Of a stretch of DNA of 64,000 bases, positions 41,615 through 52,264 are shown piece after piece. Both the position numbers and the translations under genes were made by a program. The notes below the pieces were generated by a model that was given only the letters and a program-made list of their open reading frames with translations, was not told the origin of the DNA and made no database searches. Source of the stretch: Scilla litardierei (lineage: Eukaryota > Streptophyta > Magnoliopsida > Asparagales > Asparagaceae); NCBI GenBank assembly GCA_030789695.1, contig CM061132.1, positions 32,450,418-32,514,417 on the forward strand. Direction: 5' to 3'. How positions within the stretch are numbered: the stretch's first letter is position 1; every line of letters begins with the position of its first letter.

Positions 41615-43820
41615 CTAAGGCCTGCCGACCGAAGAGGGAGGAGGAGCGCCCCCGAATGCAAAGACGTTGGTGAAAGCCTCTATCACCATCGTCACCCTTG
41701 CCGTAAGCTCCGTCTTCTCCTTCGCAGCGGCCTCCTCGAGCTCGACGACCTTGGCCTGAAGCTCAGCGGCCTCCACCTTGCAAGCCTCTGCCCACCTCTC
41801 GGAATCGGAAGCTTTGGCTCGGAGCTCGATCGCTTCCTTCTTAAAAGCGTCAAGCTCCGTCTCGAGCTGAGCCCTCTCCGTCCTCCACTGGATCTCGGCG
41901 GACTTGCGGAATATTCTTAGCCTTACAGCAGCCCACTCGGCCGCCGCCTTAGCCGTGAGGGCTTTCTCCAGACCCTCCCCCGCTTCCTTCGTCCGATCCT
42001 CGAGCTCGAATGCCCTACGCTCTGCGTCCGCCACCCGCCGACCTCCTTCGATCAAGTCGACGGCCTAAAGACGCAATAAGGCGTCGAGAAGAGACATCTG
42101 CAGAAAAGATAAGTCAGTGACGGCTAACTCGGGCGTCAATGGACAGCAGGCAAACGACATACCTGGTACCTACTCATCACAAAGAAGTTGGCCACCCTTT
42201 CGAGGTCCAACCTCTGGAGAAGCTACAGGTCCCTGCGGAGAATCAAGTTCTCCACCAACCGAACAGTTGTCCCAAAGTCCAGCAGGACCGACTCCTCCCT
42301 TCCAACGGCGAATGGAGGTTGGTAAAGGCCACCCCGCACCGGCCCAGAGGAGCGAGACGAAAGCTAATTGAGCAATAACGCTCGATCAAACTCCGCAGGA
42401 ATCGGGCCGACCAAAAGGAGCAAGCGACACGATACCGCCCCAGGGCCACTGATCCAGAAGAGGTACCACGGGAGCCTGAGACGTCGGGTGAGTCTCGACC
42501 GCCCACTGAGGCCCGAGAGGGGCGACCCCCATACCTTTCTTCAAAGGCGAAGGGAGAGGATCTTCCTTCTCCACTCGCCTCTTTTTTCTGGCTCCTCCCC
42601 AAAGGAGGGCATCTCCCGCTTCTGGCCAATAACTTCGATCGGCTCCACGACGTCGGCAGCATCGACGTCGACCACCTCCAGCGGCTCCGAGACCACAACG
42701 AAGGCGAGGGACGTAGCAGTCCGCACTGGGGCCTAACTCGAGGCCTCTCTCGAGGAAGCACGGGAAGGCCTCGGGGTCTGCCTAAACTCATCCCCCTCAG
42801 AAGAAGAGCTTTGGTAGATTGGGAGGAGAGATCGAAAGCTCAAACCCTCAATACGAGCGCTCGACCTTTCAGCCCGAATGCTCGACCTTTCAGTGCTGCT
42901 CTTTTTCTTCCGCTGCTCCCTCCAACCCCGATCCATTCCAGAGTCACCGCTCCAGCGATGTCCGTTCGTCATAACTGCAAACAGCGGACGTAATTATCGT
43001 GAGTAGCTATAACGAAGACACAGGGTCGTAATACATTACCCGGGCTCCACAAAAGAGTCTTCAACGTATGATCATCCAACAGATACTGAGTTGACCTCTC
43101 TTGCCTCGGTCGACCCAGAAGAAGCTTTACTGCCTCAGCCTCGCCCGGCAACAACCTGGCTCTGACCTCATCCGATGATAACCGAGACTTTCACAAGCTC
43201 AGGATTCGGAGAACTCCAACTATTGAGCATCGGTCCCAGGTCGGGGAGGACGACAAACACAAAGGTGTACGTCCACCCAGGGTCGGAAATCGAAAGATCG
43301 TGTATAAGCCTCATAGCTGGATGAGCAACGATATGGTACCACACTTGGCGAGGGTCGGGTATTATCCTAAAGAAATACTTAAATAGTCCAAGGGATGGTC
43401 GAACCCTACAAAACTCGGAAAGCACAATGAAGCCAACTAAAGGGGGAAAGGCTTGGGGAGCGAGTCTACAAATGGACAGCTCCGAAAAGCACAAAACCTT
43501 TACGATGAAAGGATGAAGAGGAAACCGGAGTCCTAGACGAAAAGCTTTAAGATACACCCCAATCTCACTCTTCCGTAGAAAACACACTCTCCTATCCGAT
43601 CTAGGTACCCTAACCCTAAAAGGATGACAGAAACAACATCGCCAGACCTCAGCAGTCAGATTAAGTGAAAACCTATGGGCTATCTCTAAGCTAACTCCAA
43701 GAACCTTCAGAATCAGATCCCTCCGACGAATGGGAGGGTTTGGTTCAATCCAAACCACATTCCCCTTTCCAGGAACCTCCTAGCATCGAGGGGACCGAAG
43801 GCGTGCCATGAGCTCCTCAT
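41615..43820 (-). CDS. antisense gene in the Tat element (Transposase_28-like domain, coiled coil, introns)
   Basis: Minus strand. The 5' exon region 43758-43168 encodes RKSEIGVYLKAFRLGLRFPL, HPFIVKVLCF and FIVLSEFCRVRPSLGLFKYFF, matching the plant 'putative gypsy type transposon' domain (Transposase_28, PF04195). A frame change near 43190 leads to SSDEVRARLLPGEAEAVKLL and TLKTLLWSP. An intron 43039-42975 (donor GG/GTAATG, acceptor TTTGCAG) joins in phase to MTNGHRWSGDSGMDRG. A second intron 42162-42098 (donor CAG/GTATGT, acceptor TTTTCTGCAG) leads to MSLLDALLRL. One TAG (near 42065) follows, then a 146-aa coiled coil (EGLEKALTAKAAAEWAA, KVVELEEAAAKEKTELTAR). The host role of such proteins is unknown. 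Confidence 0.7.
42098..42162 (-). other. predicted 65-bp intron in the antisense gene
   Basis: Minus-strand donor CAG/GTATGTCG and acceptor TCTTTTCTGCAG/ATG. Confidence 0.6.
42975..43039 (-). other. predicted 65-bp intron in the antisense gene
   Basis: Minus-strand donor CCGG/GTAATG and acceptor CTGTTTGCAG/TT. Removal keeps the frame open across the junction (LLWSP-V-MTNGH). Confidence 0.7.
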
Positions 43821-44200
43821 AGGACGGCTCCTTCAGTATGACTGGAGCGAACATACCTGAGGGATCTAAAGAATAGTCTAGGTCAATCGAGAGAGTGTAC
43901 CTTATAAAGAACAAGCAATCTCTGGAGTAGGTAGCGGCGGACTCAAGCTTTCGGAACAAAGAAGAAGGTGAAACAGAAAGATCTCGACTTCTTCCTCGCC
44001 TTTCTTTTTATACGAAGGAATTCAACCGACCACCGACCGATGAACGACACGTGTCCGATGACTGCCTCAAGAAGTGGCAGAGATTGATTCAAAGGCGAAG
44101 GGTTTTGGCGGCACAAATCAAATCAAGTGTTTTAGGAACCGTGCGCATTTAAGGAGATTACACATCATGCGATCTCAATCAACGCAGTTTCTGAGGTACG
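43821..44200. other. Tat sequence between antisense gene and 3' LTR
   Basis: Probably the promoter and leader of the antisense gene. On the minus strand a TATA-like CGTATAAAAAGAAAGG lies at about 44006-44021, about 200 bp upstream of the first recognisable codons. Confidence 0.4.
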
Positions 44201-44201
44201 A

Positions 44202-44215
44202 ATGATGGGGGCCAT
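44202..44215 (+). promoter_or_regulatory. Tat polypurine tract
   Basis: ATGATGGGGGCCAT next to the TGTTAGTG start of the 3' LTR. Confidence 0.7.
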
Positions 44216-44943
44216 TGTTAGTGTACGGGCACAGATCCGGGTGAAACATCCGCATACCCAACCCAAATGACGCCAACGACCCGATATCCGCCGCTCAAAA
44301 CAAGGTATTGTCGAGTCAAACGAACAGCCCATTCGACCGTTAGGCTCCTGCTGATATTCAGGAGGATGTTAATGGGGCTGAGTAAATGGACAGCCGTTAT
44401 CTCGAATCCCGGAGAAGATCGTGCCCAAATCAATGAAGGACGGTTTCATGGAAACCTATAAATAGACGAAAGGACAAAAGGTAAGGAGCTACAGTATCAA
44501 GGTACGAGGTCTAAGACATAGAACTCTACTTTCTCGGCTAATATTCCTTATACTTTAGAGCTTGCGCCGCCAGATCTGAGACGAACCTCCGTGGGTCGAT
44601 CTCAACTGCACCAAGCTCCCTCTCTTCCTTAAGTTCGCTTACTAACTTAAGCATCGGAGTGGATTTGGGTTGGAACACATATCCGACTCCATTAACGTGT
44701 CTATGTGGTATATATCGACGAGTCTTCATCTCTCGCTAGGATCGTTCGCGAGCTTCCCAACCTCAAACGATCGACGTACAAGCTGATCGAGGGTCGATCG
44801 AGCACCACATCATCATCTACTTCCATCACTCGACCCAGATTCTTTCAACCTAGGGTCCCACTTCATCTGCTGACGAGGCTCCGACTCGGCACCAAGAGTC
44901 TACGTCAGCTTGACAACTGTCTCGGTCAATTTTGGCCTTAACA
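44216..44943 (+). repeat. Tat 3' LTR
   Basis: 728 bp, partner of 35917-36648. Confidence 0.95.
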
Positions 44944-44959
44944 AGAATCCTTGATTAAA

Positions 44960-45113
44960 ATTAAGTTGTCATCACCGTTAAGAAGCAACTAACTCAGTGG
45001 TTAAACACATGGTTATGAAAAATCCTAATCTCAAATTTGGACTATATAAAAATGTTTAAGCTATACCTATTCCAAATTTTATTAACATATTGTTGCTGCT
45101 ATTGTTGCTATCT
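44960..45113 (+). repeat. SINE-like outer end of the inverted repeat (mirror at 20866-21020)
   Basis: AACTCAGTGGTTAAAC at 44991-45006 resembles a tRNA-type A box, CTCAAATTTGG near 45031 a weak B box, and the end has TTGTTGCTGCTATTGTTGC, a TTG-type tail as in some SINEs. The opposite arm has the same parts in diverged form. Possible only. Confidence 0.35.
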
Positions 45114-48035
45114 AACATAGATAATCGAAAAGCCTAAGAAAGGCCTCAGTACGGCTAATTATCGCAAATCGCATTAGATAGTTCCTTTTTTCCGCAGATG
45201 GGGCCCACATAGTTAGACTCAAACTCTAATACGTCATGTTCATAATTTTTTTACGATGAAGTGAGCCGACACGTCCCTCTCTAATAAGACAAATCATCTA
45301 ATCCTCTCTTCTCTGCAATCAAAAAAATTTCATTTTTCTCTCGAGAAGTTTTCTAATGCATTGGATCTTCTCTTTAAGGAACGATCCGCCACGTCTCATG
45401 ATGAGATTGAAAAAAGGTCAACTTCTTTGGCACCATCAATCGAGATATCGATATTGGGGTCAGGTTCGAGAAACATAAGAAGGATCCCAAGCTTTAGAAT
45501 GACCTCCATTTTCTTAGAATGTTCTTAAGGCGGCTAAAGCTGAGGTCGGTGATGCATTCAAGGTTGCGGATGAAAAGGGACCATGTTGGACTCTATGAAA
45601 TCGACGGCATGATGGGTGACGATCTGCTAAAATTCGTCATGCGATGATAGTATCATCAGATCCGATAGCAGCGGTGTAGAAAATGCACAAAGGAACTAGA
45701 AGTTGGAGGAGAATAGATGGAATGGGGGGAGGATGGCCATGTCTATGGTTTTATTGGCACCCAAATGCATATAAACAAAATGCAATCATATCACTTTTGC
45801 GGTAGATTAAGAATGACAATAGCATAATTCTTATATGCTTAACGAAAAAATTGTGTATAAAAAAGTTAATAAAATTTCAAATTGTTTATTTCGTAACAAA
45901 GAAATGACATAAAAATATTTAACTTGTTAGTAAAAACATTTAAAGGTGAATTTCTATAATAAAAATAAATATAAGTTATATAAATGCATGATTTAGAGGG
46001 TACAATTGTAAAGAAAAATCATACTAAGTGTTTGGACAAACGACTTAATTACATGACCGTGATCTATACATGAACTCAGTTAAGAGGACCAAGTTAGCGG
46101 CAGCTAAGGACGAGGAGTCCAGTGGGTTGGGGTTTTTTGAGGTGGTGGATTTTATGTGTTCTCATCCATGTTTTGGCATTCAGTTTTTTAGACTAGAATG
46201 TGTTGCTAACCATAAAAGAATCTTAAATTTTTAGGTCAGGTGGTCTCTTAAAAGAAAATGTGGGGTTAATTAGAAAAGCAATTCTATTTTGAACAAAACT
46301 ATTGTACAATGCCGATATTTCCAATTCCACAAAGTTTGAAAGCTTTTGCTAATTATATAGCATCTAGAAGTATCCATTTCCATGTATTACCTGAAATGCT
46401 AAATTCTATAAAAATTCTATAATGCTAGAAAAAAATAAATATGGATGGGTTATATGACATATATTCCCTGCTTCTGTTTTGCATATATACATATGTAAGC
46501 TAAAATTGTAACACTATAATTATTAGCTTTTCATCAATTAATAATTCCTTCCATTCGAAGCTATACATTTTCATTTCTATATGCATGTGCATTAGGACAT
46601 GCCAAGAAAATACTTTATTATTATTATTATTCTATTGTTATTTGTTAGCATACACACATAATCACACGTGCCTATAGGGCAGTAATAACACAGAGGAGGG
46701 ACGGATGGCAAAGGCACTTTCCCCAGATTTTCAGTTGCACTTTCCATATAGGTGATGTTTGGTTTGCTGCAATGAAAATGTGGCAAATATTCATGCAGCA
46801 AATGACAAATATTGCATGCAGCATTTGTTATGTGAAAATAAGTTTCAATTCTTCTGTTTGATGTATCTCATTAAACATTTGGTACATCGATTTTGTTCGT
46901 AATTAAAAAAATAGGTATACTTACATGGTAAATTTGTTATAATAAACATAGTGAAAGAGTAGTTTAAGAAATAAGATGAACTAATGTCTGAGGTGGCACC
47001 CACTTTTGTTTAAAGAGCCGCAGCTTTTGTTGCAACTAATTTGGCTGCAGCTATTGTTGCAGCATTTTTTTACATTTTATATTTCTACTTTCCATTTAAA
47101 GTAACATGTTACCAACCAAATGCAGGAAATACAAATTTGCATACAGCAAGAGTAATTAGAGCTTAATTTTTATATGCAACCAAACAACCCCATGGTAAAG
47201 CAACTAGAGATAAAGCTTATATCTACTATATACATACATACATATATGGTTACCGCTCACAAAAAAGATTCCACCAATGTTGGCCCCATAAAGCTATGAC
47301 ATTCATTTAACCACATTGTTATTTAAAATATGCACAGTCCACTTGCATTTAAACATACTCCATATGCAGCGGGCTTTGCAATAATTCAGTAGCAACCCAT
47401 TGTGTCATGTGGGAGTAGGGATTGAAGTTCACACAAACACCATGTCTAAACAAGTTGTAGAATGTAAGAACCGAAATGTTAATATCAATGTCAATTGTAT
47501 TAGACTTGGAGTTTATAATTTCACAACCTTAATGCACTGTTTTGCATAATAGGATTCAACAATGTTAAGTCTGGGCTGTTTAAAATCTAACCTTTGAATG
47601 TTAGCATTATTTTTTTTGCTTTTCTTATAATTTTGCAAAAGACTCCATTTTAGTGTTTCCTATTGCACGTACACCAGCATGCTACCTTTATACCTTTTGG
47701 AAAATTGCAATAAAGTTAAAATGGATCTTTTGCCTGCATCATAATGTTTTAGCCTACCAAATAAAATGTTTTAAAAAATGAGCCCATGTAATGCAAGGAT
47801 ATAAAAAGGGATATGTTTCTATAAAGTTAGCATTATAACATTTGGACAGAATAGAACTTCTTGTGAAACCGTAAAATTTGTGATAGATGGATTAATGATC
47901 AAAACACTTATGGATTATTCATTTTAGAATATGAAATGAACGGTTCCGATCATCTTAAAAAATAAAGAGAGTGTGGAGTTTTAGATGTTGTATATGAGGC
48001 TTAACCACGTCTATCTGTCATATGATACACATTAT

Positions 48036-48039
<4 letters not shown>
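45114..48039. other. intronic stretch with no recognisable gene
   Basis: AT-rich. Contains a TTA run at 46615-46632 and a possible MITE at 46750-47190. Small frames such as 46801-46592 (minus) have no family signature. 47925-47990 resembles 27570-27640. Confidence 0.5.
46750..47190. mobile_element. possible MITE with GGTTGTTTGGTTGC-like ends
   Basis: Left end GGTGATGTTTGGTTTGC and right end GCAACCAAACAACCCC are inverted relatives. The inside has ATGCAGCA and TTGCAGC repeats. No convincing target duplication found. Confidence 0.4.

Positions 48040-48109
<70 letters not shown>
48040..48109. repeat. (TA)n microsatellite
   Basis: About 68 bp of pure TA, directly before a fold-back MITE. Confidence 0.98.
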
Positions 48110-48110
<1 letters not shown>

Positions 48111-48111
<1 letters not shown>

Positions 48112-48514
48112 GTAAAAGAGATCTAGGGTGCCTCCTTAGATGCAATCTAAGGAGGCGCCATATTTTCTCACATCTCCCGCATATTCTTTTGAAATTGTTT
48201 TCATGGGTTTGTTGTTCACCTCATTGATGATCAACATACCAAATTTCAAGAGATTCCAGTACTTTTTGAGCCCTCATATTCCCTTGCAACTTCAACGGTC
48301 TGAAAACGTGCTGAAAACCTCATGAAGTTGCAAGGGGTAGATAAGAGCTCAAAAAGTATTGGAATCCCTTGAAATTTGGTATGGTATGTTGATCATCCAT
48401 GAGGTGAACAACAACCCCATGAAAAAACATTACAAAAAATTATGTATGAGATGGCAGAAAATAGGGGCGCCTCCTTAGATTGCATCTAAGGAGGCACCCT
48501 AGATCTCTTTTACC
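48111..48514. mobile_element. fold-back MITE B, 404 bp
   Basis: The two ends are perfect inverted repeats starting GGTAAAAGAGATCTAGGGTG. Each end also holds its own small palindrome GCCTCCTTAGAT...ATCTAAGGAGGC. The arms continue inward (GGTGAACAAC, TGATCATCxATGAGG, TTTCAAGxGATTCC). Flanked by TA tracts on both sides. Confidence 0.9.
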
Positions 48515-48716
48515 ATATATATATATATATTTTTTGAAAAGTTAGCGAGATTCTTTATTGATATGTACTCAATTTACATACAGTCCTATTATGGTTAGGT
48601 AGATACTATAGAGAGAGGATAGGGCACAGGCGCCGTCACTCTCTACTAGAGCATTTACCGCCATCCTAGAACATCAAAATACATAAATAACAAACTAGGA
48701 AAAGTGCTACAATATA

Positions 48717-51700
48717 TCACCCATTATCCCTGAACTCCCAATTTGAAAAAACTTCAATCTCAGTCTCTGTGGAAGGATCTTGATCATGCATCGCAACTCT
48801 AATATCCGCGGCAATCTCCTCAAATAATGTGGTCTTGCTTCTCTTTTCATCATCAAATATTCGTCTGTTTCTTTCGCGCCAGATATGCCAAACAATAGCT
48901 GCTAGGCAGGTTTTGGCCAACAAACTTAAACAGCATTTCCCACCAAATTTTGCCAGAAAATAATTCCCCACCTCAGAAATGGATGGCGGAATCTGAGTAG
49001 TGACCTGTAACTTCAGCAGGGTTCTACGAAGGATGTACTGTGTATAGCAACACTCAAAAAATATGTGATTAACACGTTCGTCAATATTGCTATCACATAA
49101 GACACATTGTCTTGGGACATTTGGCATCCATGCAACTATCTTGTCCCGAGTAAGGAGCTTCCCTCTCAAGGCCCTGAGGAGAGTAATTGAAAATTTCGGG
49201 ATGTTATGAGCATACCAGATTAGCTTGTGTTGGCCGAAGAAGGGACCACTGCTTCTCACTCCCTCCCATGCCTGCCGGAAGGAGAATGCACCACCCCCGA
49301 GCCACTTCCAGGCGTATGCCCCTGGCCGAAGGGAAATGTCTCGCAACAGGGGACGCACAGGGTCTAGAGCGGCTTCGCGAGACCATTCGCCATTGATCCA
49401 GTAGTCGGCAACCAGGAGACCGTCGCTGCCTAGCGGAATTGCGCAGCGGGAAGACAGTGGCCCCCCTTGAAGCCAGTGGTCTGTCCAAAACCGTGTGGTG
49501 CGCCCATCTCTCACCGTCCTCATGATGAGCGGCATGCCGATGCTGCGATTTCGAACCAATCTCTTCCATGTTCCAGATTGTCCAACATTTGATTCTGCAG
49601 CACAAAAATTAACTGTGGCCCCATATTTCAACCTCATGTGATTGGCCCATATTGAGTCAGACGTGAGGTACCTCCAGATCAGCCGTACTCCCGCTGCAGC
49701 ATTAAGTTCCTCCAACAATCTAATCCCCACTCCCCTTCGGTTTTTGGCTTACAGATGTCTGCCCAAGCCCATGCCCTCGAATTTCCCATAATAAATCTCC
49801 TACACATCGATGTAATAGCACGTAATACAGTAACAGGAAGATGATAAACTTGCAACCAGAAAGCCACCATACCAAAAATTACAGACCTGACCAGTTCTAT
49901 ACGCCCCGAGATCGAGAGCTTCGATGTAGTCCACCCGCTTAGCCTCTTCTTGCACCTATCCAGCAGATTCTTAAAATTGGGGGTAGTAGGATATTTTAGA
50001 GATAGGGGAAGCCCGAGATAGGTGGTGATGGTAGAAGCAATTTTGATACCCAAATAATCTGCTATTGCTTCTTTATTCCTTGTACCCTTGCTAAACAGGC
50101 CGGCAGACTTCTCCCAATTAACTTGAAGCCCAGTGTAGTTGCCAAATTCCTCCAGTAGGTGTTTGACGCCTACAAAAGATTTCATATTTGCGCGACAGAA
50201 CACCAGAAGGTCGTCTGCGAATAACAGATGGGAGATGGATCCGAAACGCCTCATGGGGAGAATAATACGGGAGTTTATAGCTTTCTCAACCAGGAGTGAG
50301 AAGGTTTCCATAATAATCACAAAGAGATAAGGGGAAAGAGGGTCACCTTGGCGAAGACCTCTGTTGCTCCTGAAGTATCCACACGGAGCACCGTTTACCA
50401 TAACGGAGAAAGATGGGGTAGTAATGCACTCTCTGACCCAAGATATAAAAGTGGAGGGGAAGCGAAGCTGCTGCATAAAGTAGATTAAGAAATCCCGATT
50501 CACACTGTCAAATGCCTTCTTAAGATCCAGCTTCAGACACGCTCTACTCCCCATAGGGTTGTTAAAGTCTCTGATCTGTTCATGAGCTATGAGAGTACAA
50601 TCAGATAACAGTCTCCCTTTAAGGAACGCAGCTTGATTAGGAGATATTAGCTCATGGATCACTACCCTTAGCCTGTTGCAGATAACTTTACTGATGACTT
50701 TATAGAGGACATTGCAACAGGCAATAGGCCTGTAGTCACCTAGCCCGCTAGCATTGGAATTCTTGGGTACTAGTGTAAGGAAAGTATGATTCACTTGCTT
50801 CAAAAGAGAGCCAGATGTGAAAAACGATTTTATTGCAGTGGTAACATCCTCTCCCATAATATCCCAATTCTGTTGGAAGAAATACCCGTTGAAGCCGTCT
50901 GGACCGGGGGCCTTATCTGGGCCAATTTGGAAGACTGCAGATTTAATTTCCTCTCTGGATACCCTTCTGCTAAGCCAACTAGCAGACTCATCAGTTAAGA
51001 TACGTTTAGGAACAAGTTTGGGGAATGAATCCGGGTAGTGGTTCTGATTGTATAGCTCTCTGTAATATAGTGGTGCAGACTCCTTCAAGTCATCATAATC
51101 CTTGTTCCGCACCCCATGCGTATCCACAAGGTGGCGAAGATTGTTTTGGTTGATCCGGACCTTCATTGCATTATAGAAGAATTTGGTGTTTCTATCCCCC
51201 AGCGATATCCAGTCCTGTCTGCTTTTCTGTCTGATCATATCTTCTTCATTTTTGAGTGCACAAGCTAGATCTTTAATAAGACTAGCCTCACTAACCTGGA
51301 GGCCAATGTCAGCATGAATGCGGGGGTTCCGTCTAATCTCCTCCAACTGACGCCTGCATCTTTCTACCTCTTTGTCTGCTTGCCGATTTCTAGCCCAATC
51401 CCGAAGAATCGGCTTTAGCCTCCCAAGTTTTTTAACGAGACGAAACATGGGAGTGCCCCATTCATGACTAGCCCAATTTGCAATGGTAATATCTTTAAAT
51501 CCTGCATAAGAGGTCCAATAGTTGTAGAACTTGAAAGGTTTCAGATCTGGATGTACCTGACTGTGGAGATGAACAACCATCTGGGCATGGTCACTAGTGG
51601 AAGACTCCCGATACTCAAAGTATGATTCCGGGAGTTTGTTGATCCAATCGGCATTAATAAAGATTCTGTCAAGTTGCGCAACAATTCTGCCAGCTCCCAC

Positions 51701-52264
51701 TCGTTTGTTACACCAACTCATCCTGTTACCCGTGTTCTTTAGTTCATGAAGAGCACACCTGTTGATGCAGTCAAGATAATCCCGCACCAAGCTCTCCTCC
51801 AGTCTCCTCCCCCCTATTTTGTCCCCAGTGTATAGGACGCTATTGAAGTCCCCACCAACCAACCAAGGTACCCCTACCACATTGCCGCAGTCCCCCACGA
51901 GGCTATGCCATAATTCCTTCCTCTCAATCATCGTGTTACGAGCATAAATCCCAGTAATTACACAAGAAAACCCTCACATATTAGTGCAATGCACTGATAC
52001 ATGCTGGGCAGATGCGGTTAGGGTGACAGTCTTCCAGACATTAGGATCAAAGCACATGAATATACGTCCTCCACTTGCTAGATCGAAATTATTGTGACAT
52101 GGCCAATGATCAGGGTATATAGACTTACCAGTAATGGAGTTTGATTTAAGCTTTGTTTCCACAAGAATCAATGCACTCGGCTTCAAATTCTTCAAACTAT
52201 CTCGTAACTCTCTTCTGCGTAGTGAGTTATTTAGCCCCCTGGCATTCCAAAAGAGGACGGTCAT
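48717..52264 (-). pseudogene. LINE ORF2: endonuclease, reverse transcriptase, zf-RVT
   Basis: Starts MTVLFWNARGLNNSLRR (apurinic-type endonuclease). A TGA at 51974-51976 follows TNM; the frame goes on with GFSCVITGIYARNTM and VGGDFNSVLY, and the endonuclease ends with SDHAQMVVHL. RT: PDKAPGPDGFNGYFFQ, DYRPIACCNVLYKVISK, KLDLKKAFDSVNRDFL, GLRQGDPLSPYLFV and LLFADDLLVF (active site intact). A frameshift near 49700 leads to the C-terminal frame 49730-48717 with a zinc-binding zf-RVT region (CVLCDSNIDERVNHIFFEC) and IVWHIWRERNRRIF. Only two lesions interrupt about 1180 codons, so the insertion is fairly young. Confidence 0.93.

Larger units (their letters stand above)
35917..44943 (+). mobile_element. 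Ty3/gypsy Tat-type element, full length (9.0 kb)
   Basis: LTRs 35917-36648 (732 bp) and 44216-44943 (728 bp), TGTTA to TTAACA, are flanked by perfect AGAAT duplications (35912-35916 and 44944-44948). Order: short gag remnant and protease, RT, RNase H, second RNase H, integrase, tandem-repeat 3' UTR, an antisense gene, purine tract. RT motifs YTDLNKACPKDSYPLPRID and YVDDMLVKSK are those of the Tat lineage, as are the extra RNase H and the long 3' region. It is inserted in the right arm of the giant inverted repeat. Confidence 0.95.
24160..45113 (-). repeat. right arm of giant inverted repeat, interrupted by later insertions
   Basis: The arm pieces are 24160-24788, 26561-26826 (with TRIM1 between), 35028-35916 (after the fold-back MITE and copia 2) and 44944-45113 (after Tat). 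Each mirrors the left arm, and the exact target duplications of the insertions show how the pieces were once joined. A segment with CTTATCATTAAAATGAA and CTCAAATTAGAGTTTAGTTA recurs several times on this side (about 24560, 26630, 35240), so the arm carries internal repeats. The outer limit is taken where ATTGTTGCTATCT loses similarity to the left side. No coding in the arm itself, and I found no target duplication. Confidence 0.75.

Noticed and set aside
41570..41920. 116-codon plus-strand frame with Leu/Arg-rich product
   Set aside because: Antisense to the coiled-coil part of the spliced gene on the minus strand, which has the better protein character.
45380..45740. Possible gene fragment (ATG-rich, mixed composition stretch)
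   Set aside because: No open frame longer than about 60 codons and no recognisable motif in any frame.
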